A stretch of DNA of 64,000 nt from positions 902,645 to 966,644 of the forward strand of contig NW_023503941.1 of the NCBI RefSeq assembly GCF_014529535.1, read 5' to 3'. The position numbers and the translations under genes are program-made. The notes under the pieces were generated by a model, which had not been told where the DNA came from, searched no databases, and worked only from the letters and a program-made list of their open reading frames with translations. Below, in pieces: positions 1 through 10,600 of this stretch. Numbering within the stretch: the stretch's first letter is position 1; each line of letters begins with the position of its first letter. Source of the stretch: Bradysia coprophila (lineage: Eukaryota; Arthropoda; Insecta; Diptera; Sciaridae).

Positions 1-197
1 GGTTTCATATAACGACTGAATTAATCGTTTGTGATATTAACTCGGACAGGGATAATACTACTAATTCCGTGGAACAAATTAACGCTCCCATTTTTCGTGT
101 TTCGGGATACGGTCCATTTGTTGGTTGGTTTTTTTTTTTGATAAATTGAAACGAGAATATTTACTAAATAGATCCAAAAAAACAAACCACTGAATAG

Positions 198-3100
198 GAC
201 TGTCGATAACGCTTCAACCAGAAGTCGCCCATTACATAAGCGATACACAAATTGTTGGTACTGTTATTTTCGTGCACGGACCATTTGAATATCCCGACAC
301 TAAAGTATCGTATGTGTTGGGGCTGTTAGCAAACGATGTAAACATTGCTGTCGTACCGAACGTTGTGGAAAGCAGCCAGGCAATAAGGAACTTGCCGTTG
401 GAGAAGAGGAGATGCTATTTTGGGAACGAGGTGTTTTGATCGATTTGATTTTTTTTAGTTAAAAAGTTACCGAAATTGCGAACAATCCACGCCATTAGTC
501 GTATAAATTTATACGTCAGAGAGAGCTTTTTTCTCCTTTGTTACGATCTGTCAGTTTTTCTATTTTGCGATTTAGAATGGAAATGAAAACTAAAATTGAG
601 ATATCTTTGCTGTTTTAAGTGGTTTTTCATATTTTTTTGGATGAAATGTTTTAAAGTGTGTTTGGAATCGACTGACATTAACAAAATAATAAAATAGAAA
701 AAAATATTTTCACACAATCTGTTGATGCCAATCGATTCCAAACACATTTTAAAACATTTTGGTCCAAAAAAATATGAAAAACCACTTAAAACAGCAAAGA
801 TATCTCAATTTTAGTTTTCATTTCCATACTAAATCGCAAAATAGAAAAACTGACAGATCGTAAAAAAGGAGAAAAAAGCTCTCTCTGACGTATAAATTTA
901 TACGACTCATGGCGTGGATTGGCCAAACAAAAGAACAATAGAAATATTGTTCCATTGTTCGTATATCTATTGTTCGATGACTTTCTGACCGCACTGTATT
1001 GATCCGAATAACTAATCAACATATTCAAAAAATTTTGCAGAAAAAGTTGCAGGTGTCGGCAGAGTATAGTTTTCAGGTAGGCATGTTCGATAATTCATTC
1101 GATTGATAAAATATCGATTATTTGATTAGAATCAATTATCGATATTTTCAAAAAAATCAATATCAATCGAATGTTTTATCGATAAATATCGACTGACAAT
1201 TAGGCATGGGCGATAATGATAATGATTATCGATAATTATCGACTTTTTTTATCGAAAATTATCAAAAAAAATATCGATAATCGATAATTATTGATATTTT
1301 GATAATTATCAAGATATCGATAGTTCGATAATTCGATATATCGGTCCGAAAATCGGATATTTATGGATATATTCCGATATATCGGTATATTATCATGAAT
1401 TTTCAGATAAATATCAAAATATCGATATTTTGATAATTAGGTTCCAAACAAATATTTTTAGCCCCGTACGAAGTACTGGGGGCTTATAAGATTAATATGC
1501 CGTTTGTAACACGTCGAATTGGAAGCAGACAGTAAGGGCAAAGCATTTGGTTATGTTCATAGATGACGAATCCGCAATAAAAAAAATGTCCGTCCGTCCG
1601 TCCGTCCGTCCGTCCATCCGTCCGTCCGTCCGTCCGTCCGTCCGTCCGTCCGTCCGTCCGTCCGTCCGTCCGTCCGTCCGTGACCCCTCTAGCTTGAGTA
1701 AATCACAACCTTTTTTCAAAATTCTTTTTTTCCCCGATTGGTATCGACAAAAGTAAGGTCAAGTTCGAAAATGGGCATGGTAGGGTCGGCCCCTCCAGAG
1801 CTAGGGCCCTATAGGTGTTTTTCAGTCTTTCGACGATATCTATCGAAATGCGCACGCAATAGCTGCTTGTGATATATCAAATGAAAGGTATTGACGATTT
1901 AGTTTTTTATGGAAGGTAATTGAACACTGAAAAGAACGTGGCGAAAAAAGTTTCAAATTTGGGCCCTTGGACTAAGGCCGCTACTCGGCCCTAAGTGTTT
2001 TTTGCACATAAATCGAGTAAATCTCATCCGATTTTGCTAGATTTAGCTTTTTATGGAAGGTAATTGAACACTGAAAAGAACGTGGCGAAAAAAGTTTCAA
2101 ATTTGGGCCCTTGGACTAAGGCCGCTACTTGGCCCTAAGTGTTTTTTGCACATAAATCGAGTAAATCTCATCCGATTTTGCTAGATTTAGTTTTTTATGG
2201 AAGGTAATTGAACACTGAAAAGAACGTGGCGAAAAAAGTTTCAAATTTGGGCCCTTGGACTAAGGCCGCTACTCGGCCCTAAGTGTTTTTTGCACATAAA
2301 TCGAGTAAATCTCATCCGATTTTGCTAGTTTTTGTTTCATTTCAGAGGTAATTGAATACCCAATGGAAAGTTGGCAAAAAATTTTGGGTTTCTAAAATAA
2401 TGTCGTAAATTGTTGGTTTTATTTAAAAGGTACTTCGTACGGGCTTTCGTAATTGCGCTATGCGCAATTTTAAAAATGAACAGTTTCAGTAAATTTGAAA
2501 ATGCCCAACTTGACTTGCATTTTGGTAACAGACGCATTAGAGGGTTGTAGACGTATTAGGGTTCCGGGCTTATTAGGGCTACGGACGTATTATGGTTGCG
2601 GACGAAATAGGATTACGGGTTGTACGGGGCTAAGTCGCAGCAAACGCTCCGACTGTTCTGATGCCTTGTTTTTATTTTTCTTCGGTGCAGAACATTATTA
2701 TAAGATACTTTGCTTCGTATTATATGCCAAAAAAATGTTTAATTTTTTTATAGAACACTTTGAACACGCAAAAAATCATGAAAATTCGAATCGGAATACA
2801 CTCCGGAGTGTATTTCGTTTCGTCAATTCGTTTTTTTCGTTATTTTTTGGGTTTTCAAAATGGTTTATAAAAAAAAGTAAACATTTTTTTGGCATATAAT
2901 ACGAAGCAAAGTATCTTATAATAATGTTCTGCATCGAAGAAAAATAAAAAAAAAATTGTTTGGAACCTAATTATCGACTAGGCCCCACCACTTGGGTGGG
3001 TCATTTCCCTTGACTGACTTTCAATAATTCCAGTCCCAGTTGTCTCACCATTTTTAAAAAAGCTGGTGTTTTTAAGAACATAAAATTATAGTCAGATGAG

Positions 3101-6100
3101 AAAGCGCAACAAGAATGGTCTATTTGCTACATCATTAATTGAGTATCTCTTTTATTTTCACTGAGCGTTTAGAAAACTCAAAATTAATTTAATTTTCTGA
3201 GAAGCTGCGTGAATCGAAGGTTCAGCGAGCGATGTTTTACATCCAATAAATATGAGTACTTAAAAACGCTTTTAAAATGGCATATTTCTTGCCTACCTCT
3301 TGAATAAATTATACTCGTGTGAATTACGGCCCTCGCTTCGCTCTGGCCGCAAAGTTCACACTCGTTCAAATATTCATAAGCCTAAGCATGGAAAATATGA
3401 AATTATAACACGATGTGATCAGGAGAGGTATTTTTGAGTATATACTGAGAAGAATACAAACAAACAATATTTACAACGATTGAATATTGTCTCCTAAAAA
3501 GTGCAATGAGGCAATGAGTGGAAGGTCCAGCGAGGTACATTTAACACCTAATATGAGTCTCCTATATAGTCTACTAAAAGCGCTGAAAAGGTGGCGTATT
3601 TCCTGCCTACCTCATGAAAAAATATAACTCGTGTGAATTACGGCCCTCGCTTCGCTCTGGCCGCAAAGTTCACACATGTTCAAACATTTTAGGAACGAAA
3701 ATAGTTCTTTTCAGAATACGGATTTCACGCACAAATTGACGTATATCCCAGATTACTAGTCCAATTAAATTCCAATGTTCGAGTTTAACCACATGAATTA
3801 TGCTACTGGTCGAAATTGATTTTTGAAGCATCTGAGAATCCGAGCTATCGGTTTCTCAAGCAAGCAAGCAAAAACTCTTTTGGGAAGTACTTCTTAATTG
3901 TTTCTGGAAATCCGTTGCAATAAAAATTACTCAAGTTATCGCGTGGTAACAAGAGAAAGCGTCTGTGTAGAATTTCTACCATCTCGTTTCTCGAACATTA
4001 TCCATCTGCAAACTCAGCCTCAAGAATTTCAATCTTCGTCGAATAAAACAAAAAATTTGAAAATCGTATAAGAATTATGGAAGTTATCGCGGTAACAAGT
4101 AAAAAAATCTCTTGAGAATTACTCCCATCTCATTACTCCAACATTGCCCATCTACGAACTTAACCTCATGATTTTCATTCTCCGTCGATTAAAACCAAAA
4201 TTTTGCAAATCGGTAAAGAATTACTTGAGTTATCGAGTCCACAAGTGTACGGACGTTTTCTGTATTTAACGTTTTTTTGCCAATGTAGAACATTTTCAAA
4301 ATATCAAAGTGAACTTAGCGTTACGGACATTTAAGGGTATTTTCTTTCATAAGACCCTGACTTTCAGTCAAGGGAAAAACGATGTGATTAATCGATTATC
4401 GATAATTTCTTTCGATTGATATTATCGATAATTTTAAACGTCTCCCATCCCTACTGTCAATATCAGTCGATATTTATCATTTGTTGATAAAACATTCGAT
4501 TGACATTGTATCGATTATTTGGAAATTTTATCATCGATTGATGATATTTTTCAGTGAACATGCCTATTTTCAGGGGTGTATGGTGGATTGTGTCGTTGAA
4601 CACATCGTGCAATATTGTAGCTGTATTCCATTCTACTATCCACATTCTCGTAATTTTCCTCTTTTTTCCATATTCAACTTGATTCTTAAGCCACTTTTTC
4701 CAGATCTCCCCAAATACAAAAACAATCGACAATGCAACCTACGAGATGTAGCATGCCTAAAGGGACACCAACGTCAGTTTAAAGTTATTACAGTCTAAAT
4801 TTTCGTTTATGAAGCAGATCCCTTTTTTCATAAAAAAATAGATATTTTTGCAAGTCTGCGCGTACCCACAGTAGATGTTATCGATGTCAATGACACATTG
4901 TTCGGTATGGATTGCAATTGCTTACCGAGCTGTTCAGGTGATATTTATGAAATTGAGACAACCATTTGCGAACGAAAAAAGGACAGTAAACTTCGATCGC
5001 TTGTACTGGGGTGCGGTAAGTCTATTCAGGATTCGGGATAATTTGATAAGTTCGATAATTTTCAGTCAAAGTTTTAATCCCGAAAATACGACAACTGTGA
5101 AAATTCATTTTAAAGACATTACATGCATTAAATATCGACGAGAATTGTATTTGACATGGGACGGTGTGTTTGGTGAGTTTCTTAATAACACAGCAAAATT
5201 GACTAAAACTAAAAATTTCCTTGCTATAAATACTTTTGCGCAACGCTGGCGAGAAAATAGTCATTTTCTCCCCTCCACTAAAACTTCGGATTCCGAAGTT
5301 CGGAAGCCTTTGTTTTGAAAAACGTTGTGTTTACCTCGGGAAAAAGTTGGAAATGTCAACACAATTGAAATGCAATTTCCAACTTTTCTTCCCTCGTTAA
5401 ACAAATAACTAGTTTTCATGCTAGCGATGCGAAAATCCTTATTTTGTCCATTTGTGAAAATGTCGTTTTGTTGTTGTCTTTCTGACTCAATATGGCGTAA
5501 CATTTTTATAACGTCTAGTCTCTTATACTGTATTCACAAAATAGAATGCTTAACACGGCAGCGGGAGCGAAGTCGGCGCTTAATCGAGCAATTGAGATGA
5601 TTTAGACCATTTTATGAAATTGAAGGATGTAGAATTCCTCGCCAGACTCATAAATCGTTCAATTATAACGTCAGCGAATGAGTAAACTTTTGTTGGAAAA
5701 TCCGGTGTGACTACGTCCTATCACCTAACATGAGCAAAGGAAAAAAATTTACACAATTTACACAAAAATCACAAAATATTTGTTAAATCACAAATTTTCC
5801 ATTTCAAAAAAACTTATCGATCGACATCAAAACATGTCACAAAAAAACTTATCGATCGATCAGTTTTTTGTGACATCACAAAAATTTTGTGACATCACAA
5901 AAATTCATATCACAAAAATATTGACGGTCTAAAAAGTTCTAACACGCTTTTCATTTTATTTTCTTCAAAGTGGACAAAAATGCGGATTTTCGCAAAACGC
6001 TAGCATTTCACCTTGAGCGAATGTTAACGTCAAAAGTTAACGTCAGTGAATGAAATAGAATTTCTATGAGCTTTAACACTGTAGTAAATGGGAGTTTTGC

Positions 6101-6441
6101 GCACTAGATGTGAGATTGCTAAGCTAACGTTTTTAAAGTTCTTTCTCTTTTCATTCACACGCATTGTATATACAGCTGCCTTCGGCGGAATATTTTCATT
6201 ATGCTGGGGTGGATCGATCATCAGCTTATTTGAATTTTTTTACTGTTGGACATTCGATTTTGTTGAGCAAGTTTTCGAGAAAAAGAATGAACAATTTGTA
6301 GAGAAGCAACGCTACCGTGATTTTGTTGGCATAAATAAGGATGCAAAGTTTAAACCCATACGCCGAAGAAATCGCAATATTAATGCCGGCACTAGATACA
6401 CTGATGGAACAACAGAAACAGCAAAGACGTACTGTAATTAA
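198..6441 (+). CDS. pickpocket-family DEG/ENaC sodium channel, 3' part (5' end outside window)
   Basis: Proposed exons: 198-430, 1041-1076, 4574-4649, 4704-4772, 4872-5010, 5066-5172, 6176-6441 (926 nt, about 307 residues, open throughout). Visible family features in order are an extracellular segment ending in the R-x-C-x-F-x-x-E type motif (KRRCYFGNE), the YS-x-x-GC-x-x-DC and CSCIPFYYP cysteine motifs, DCNCLPSC followed by Y, then the second membrane segment GGIFSLCWGGSIISLFEFFY with a G-x-S selectivity filter and a short basic cytoplasmic tail. The first membrane segment and N-terminus must lie upstream of the window. DEG/ENaC subunits form trimeric amiloride-sensitive cation channels; insect pickpockets act in mechanical, osmotic or chemical sensing. 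The 4872 acceptor and the 5011 donor (GTGCGG, chosen over a nearby GTAAGT to keep phase) are the least certain joints. The intron 1077-4573 is a hAT transposon. Exact paralogue not determined. Confidence 0.85.
488..918. mobile_element. Foldback MITE in channel intron
   Basis: Two arms of about 200 bp are inverted copies around a centre near 695. The outer ends pair CCACGCCATTAGTCGTAT with ATACGACTCATGGCGTGG, and TTTATACGTCAGAGAGAGC recurs inverted on the other arm. It fills most of the intron between the 198-430 and 1041-1076 exons. No clear target duplication. Confidence 0.7.
1588..1682. repeat. (TCCG)n microsatellite
   Basis: About 24 almost uninterrupted copies of the tetramer within family A. 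The same place in other copies holds only a few TCCG/TCTG units, so this array expanded in this copy. It creates spurious repetitive reading frames on both strands. Confidence 0.95.
1890..2335. repeat. Three tandem copies of a ~137-bp unit inside family A
   Basis: The unit includes GGAAGGTAATTGAACACTG, GGGCCCTTGGACTAAGGCCG and AAATCGAGTAAATCTCATCC. Copies are almost identical (for example CTACTCGG versus CTACTTGG). A related unit is also tripled in the 47.9 kb copy. Confidence 0.9.
3310..3680. repeat. Two copies of a GC-rich hairpin (GTGTGAATTACGGCC...)
   Basis: GTGTGAATTACGGCC, then CTCGCTTCGCTCT, then GGCCGCAAAGTTCACAC forms a stem with a GC-rich apex. It occurs near 3318-3361 and again near 3632-3676 with partly similar flanks, inside the inner hAT. 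Confidence 0.7.
5300..6010. repeat. Diverged foldback (family D) in last channel intron
   Basis: CATGCTAGCGATGCGAAAATCC near 5417 is inverted near 5970-6005 (GCGGATTTTCGCAAAACGCTAGCAT), with AACTTATCGATCGA and TTTTGTGACATCACAAAA repeats between. Part of the same family occurs at 51.8-52.3 kb. It occupies most of the intron 5173-6175. Confidence 0.5.
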
Positions 6442-6457
6442 TGTGTTCATTGTTGTA

Positions 6458-6597
6458 CAGCTGAATTTTTTTATAAAAATAATTTTTGACCGTTAAAAAT
6501 TTGAATTTTGTATGAAAATTCATTTTTTTTTCGTTGTTATGTTGAATTTCCACACAAGCCTGTCTGTCAAAATTATTTTTATAAAAAAAATCAGCTG
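6458..6597. mobile_element. TA-flanked MITE (Tc1/mariner-like)
   Basis: 140 bp with inverted ends CAGCTGAATTTTTTTATAAA / TTTATAAAAAAAATCAGCTG, flanked by TA on both sides (6456-6457, 6598-6599). The same ends bound a larger element at 10785-11923, where an empty site is inferable. It sits 16 bp past the channel stop codon. Confidence 0.8.
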
Positions 6598-6600
6598 TAA

Positions 6601-6805
6601 AGTATAGTTTCCACTTAAAAAGAGCACTCCGTTTAGTCTCTGTTTATATGACAGTTGTAAAATAGAACAAAGGAACTGTCACGAGTGGAAATTGAATTTA
6701 TTTCAATTTTTTACTCCGTTTACGTGACAGTTCCTTTGTTCTATTTTACAACTGTCATATAAACGGAGGCTAAACGGAGTGCTCTTTTTAAGTGGAAACT
6801 ATACT
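6601..6805. mobile_element. TAA-flanked MITE (Harbinger-like)
   Basis: 205-bp near-perfect palindrome with ends AGTATAGTTTCCACTTA / TAAGTGGAAACTATACT flanked by TAA on both sides. A 3-bp TWA duplication is typical of PIF/Harbinger; superfamily is inferred from that alone. A diverged relative is at 46117-46242. Confidence 0.75.
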
Positions 6806-7670
6806 TAATGACAGACTCATGAAACAAACGTTTGTCTCATATACTCGAATATTTATATACAGGCAAAACTTTGTGTTTGTACTGTCTTCTTGGATATGAG
6901 ATATGTTTATTGAGTCTGTTAGGAGACATGTTCATTAATCTACTATTTCTGATTTGATTTGTTTTTAGTTATAAGACACGTTTGATTAACTTTGAAATTG
7001 AATCTTTATTTGAATCTTTGTTGCACAATAAAGTTGTTAACTCGCCAAAACTACTTTTCAATTGATTTAAATTTATGCAGACAATTGCATCATATGTCTA
7101 AAATAGAGGCAACAACGCACCAAATATCTTGTTAAATCACAAGCTGTATCAAAAAAGACTGCGTTTCTGTCTCTCTAATTTACAACATTTTAACATCAAG
7201 GTAATTATGTGGATTTTTTCACTTTTATTTCACTCCAACTTGAACTGAGGCTGAGATGCATGTATTGCACATAGGGTAAAACATCGAAATACGAGCAGTT
7301 GTCAATTATTTTTGTACGAACCACAAATTCTTTTGTTGAGGAGGCTTGTTATTGAAAAATTATTTCTGATGATAAATGATGACATCATCATTTGTTAATA
7401 GGTTAATAACGAAGAGGATCGTTATTCTCCGTTTTGCCCTATGTTTACTTCTGCTAGGATCGCATTTAAAAAAGAAATGACGATAAGCACAGAGCTAAGT
7501 ACATTTTTTCATGATAATAATGTTTATTTGTTGATTACTTTCGTCTACTGTTAATTGATCAGATGGAAGTGATATCACACACCGCCGAACAATTTTCGTC
7601 TCTTCTCTTATTTCAATTCAGCTTAAACGTTTATCAGACAGTTGTTCGTGCTAAAAGTGTGTAGACAATA
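6806..7670. other. Intergenic, nothing recognised
   Basis: AT-rich spacer between the channel and the aminoacylase. No open frame, RNA gene or delimited repeat was recognised. The last 100 bp must contain the aminoacylase promoter and leader; no TATA box is evident. Confidence 0.6.
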
Positions 7671-10600
7671 ATGATGTTTAATAAAAAGTGTGGAATTGGT
7701 GCCGTTGTCATTGTGGCGGTTTGGTAATTTTATTCATGATCAAAACACAATATCAATTATAAGCCAGTGCTTGTTTGTGAGCTTAATTTTACCCTCAATT
7801 TTCAAGTGTAATTTTGGGTGTTTTGCTGGGAACACTTTTACCGAGAAGTAATTCCAGCGATGATTCAGAAGATCTCCCAGATCTGCCAGTAACATCACCC
7901 TGGTATGGAAACGAAGAAATTGAAATACTTCGTCGATATCTGCGAATCCCAACTGTTCATCCAAACATAAACTACGGTGAGGAAATTTCATCTTTTTTGT
8001 CGGACGTTAACCAAATCACCTTGCAATTATCTGATCTGTTATTTCCTTTTGTCTAATTATCAGTCAAAAACACTCAAAAGAGTAAAAGTGACGCAAGTCC
8101 CTGTGCATACTTCCAAAACAACTGATATCGCTGGATGTGACCGCATTCTGCGCTTGTACGCAAAAACTGTAACAGCAAAAATTTCACCAAACAAATTCTA
8201 GAAACAAAATTTTACCAAAAAAATTTTGCGTCACAAAGTGGCAGATGGTTTGGACGTATTAGGACATATTCTTGCCTATTTTAAAAAAATTCTTAAAAGT
8301 ACTTTCCTCAACATCTGCCACTTGTGACGCAAAATTTTTTTGGTAAAATTTTGTTTCTATAATTTCTTTGGTCAAATTTTTGCTGTTACAGTTTTTGCGT
8401 ACAAGCGCAGAATGCGTCACCTCCAGCGATATCAGTTGTTTTGGAAGTATGCACAGGGACTTGCGTCACTTTTACTCTTTTGAGTGTTTTTGACTGATAT
8501 CAGTTCTTTTGGAAGAATTAGTAGATTGAAAAAAATTGAAAAAATTTGAAAAATTTAAAAAATTTGAAAATTTTTTGAAAATTTTGAAAATTTTTAAAAA
8601 TTTTGAAAAATTTAAAAAAAAAATCAAAATTTCAAAAATTTTGAAAAATTTAAAAATTTAAAAAATACTAAATTTAGGAAAAAAAATTGAGGCGAGCAGA
8701 GCTTACCAAATACCAAAAGCGAACAAATTTGTTCTACCATACCCATCCACACACACACACTTAAAGGTGTTCTTATATGAGGCCTATATGGGAACTTCGA
8801 GGAGCCCTAGCTCCGAAAGAGGCCGGTTCCCCCCAAATTTTTTTTTTCTGGAATGTCTTTGAATGACGACTAGAATCTACTCCCAAAATTTCAACAAAAT
8901 CTAAAGAAGACTTTAGAAGATAGGAAACACGGACGGACGGACGGACTAACAAAGTAACGTAGGATTTTTTCATTTCGTTTAAAGTACTGAAATTGACCAA
9001 AATGTATGGAAATGGGGCTTCTTGGAAGATTTTTTGCGTGGCCAAATTTTAAGCTGCAAGAACGTGTGATAGCTCGTTGAACTCGTACGGACGCCTAGTT
9101 TTTTTTAATGGTAATTTGGAGTCATTTGTCTTTAAATTGTAGAACTTCAATATTTGCTGTATATATGGTTCTGCAGTCTACGACAAAAAATTTTTTTTTT
9201 TAATTTTTTCTAGTAATAGGACTTGCGTCACGGGCGCTATGCTAACGCGCGCTCATGATTTTCAATCGATTGACGCAAAAGGGAAAGGCGACATTGTGGT
9301 CAATGTCAGAACGGATTTCATCGTTTTCTGAACGATAATATGGTTACTGACAACGCACTTCAAGCAAAAGTGGTACTTTAAATAGGGTACTGAAACTTGA
9401 CAGTGCTCCATACAAAATTTTACACTGTAAAAAGAGGGGGGATAAAATTTCATACGAAATAGTACTCTATTTGGCAGCTGTCATTAATAGCACCTTTGCT
9501 TGAAGTGCGTTGTTACTGACGATATTGACCGTGTAGAAATGTCCCGCCACAAAGGTACAGAAAGTCTTCAGTAATTTTTGGTTACATCTTACAGAACCAT
9601 GTGTAGCATTCCTGAGGAAACAAGCTATAAGTTTGGATTTGCCAATGGTAGTTTATTATCCAAGGAACCAATTGAATCCCGTTGTCGTAAGTTAATCAAT
9701 GACATAAATTCATACTTCAGCCCATTGGTTACCTATTTCCGAATATATCACCCAAGGTAATGACATGGCAAGGATCTCAGCCAAACTTACCATCAATTAT
9801 GTTAAATTCTCATACCGACGTCGTACCAGTATTCGAAGATTCGTGGGCACATCCGCCGTTCAATGCCGATGTAGATGAAGAAGGACGTATTTTTGCGCGT
9901 GGCTCGCAGGATGTAAAATCACTCGGTATGATGTATTTGGCAGCTATAAGAGCTTTAAAAAAGGATGGCATTCAGCAACTTAAGCGAACGTTTCACATAA
10001 CATTCGTTCCGGATGAAGAAATGGGCGGCTTCTATGGAATGGATCCGTTTGTTCTGAGTAGTGAATTCAGAGAAATGAATGTTGGTTACGCAATGGATGA
10101 ATCAAGAGTCTCTGAAACGAATGCAATTTCGGTGACAAATGATGAACGATGTACATGGAGAATAGAATTCATATTTCACGGTGTAAGCGGCCACGGTTCG
10201 TTATTGTTCGAAAATACGACCGGTGAGAAAATGAACAAATTGATAAACAGAATGATGGAACGGCGAGAAATCGAAGTAGCTAAATTGAATGCCTCTCATT
10301 TTGATTATACGAACGTGACGACGATCAATCTAACTGTTATAAAGGGCGGCGTACAGGCTAATGTTATTCCGCCAGAGCTTAGTGTTACATTCGACGTTCG
10401 GCTGGGTGTTAATGCTGATCATGACCAATTTCAAAGAGATGTAAGAATGAGTGCAGATTTCCTTTTTAACATAATAGTCTAAAAAAGGTGCTTGTTCACA
10501 GATCGAAACCTGGTGCGAAGAGGCTGGTGGAAATATTACAATTAATTATGCAATGAAGGATCCAAAAGCTCCGACTACAAGAGCTGATGACTCAAATCCA

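Larger units (their letters stand above)
1439..2968. mobile_element. AATT-flanked element carrying a family A copy
   Basis: Ends AGGTTCCAAACAA / TTGTTTGGAACCT are inverted repeats flanked by AATT (1435-1438, 2969-2972), and the inferred empty site gataATTATCG reads cleanly. Inside are a family A copy (about 1458-2665, beginning GCCCCGTACGAAGTAC and ending near CTCCGACTGTTCTGATG) and a foldback of about 260 bp (2680-2945). This is the third nesting level inside the channel intron. Confidence 0.6.
1201..4453. mobile_element. Second hAT-type element nested in the first
   Basis: The ends TAGGCATGGGCGA and (inverted) TAGGGATGGGAGA are imperfect terminal repeats. Flanks are CTGACAAT (1193-1200) and CTGTCAAT (4454-4461), an 8-bp target duplication with one mismatch, and lie in the AT-rich arm of the outer hAT. 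The terminal 200-250 bp are dense in overlapping ATCGATAATTATCGAT palindromes. No transposase seen. Confidence 0.75.
1078..4566. mobile_element. hAT-type DNA transposon forming an entire intron
   Basis: Terminal inverted repeats TAGGCATGTTC / GAACATGCCTA are perfect over 11 bp and flanked by an exact 8-bp target duplication TTTTCAGG (1070-1077 and 4567-4574). An 8-bp duplication and a TAGGG-like terminus are typical of the hAT superfamily. No transposase frame is visible, so it is non-autonomous. It is itself invaded by a second hAT (1201-4453). The element plus one target-duplication copy is exactly the intron of the channel gene. Confidence 0.85.

Noticed and set aside
431..1040. This channel intron as a second transposon-made intron
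   Set aside because: The foldback (488-918) does not reach the splice sites and no target duplication coincides with them, so it looks like an ordinary intron with an insertion.
1492..1756. Repetitive open frames (DGRT and PSVR repeats) on both strands
   Set aside because: Products of translating the (TCCG)n microsatellite; no start context, no homologous domain.
5011..5065. Frameshift showing that the channel is a pseudogene
   Set aside because: Using the GTGCGG donor five bases before the stronger-looking GTAAGT restores phase, and all downstream motifs including the pore are intact. Decay cannot be excluded without transcript data.
8773..9045. 90-codon minus frame (MATQKIFQEAPFPYIL...), repeated at 59330-59593
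   Set aside because: Part of family B; the copies differ by (GGAC)n length and frame, with no sign of protein conservation beyond DNA identity.
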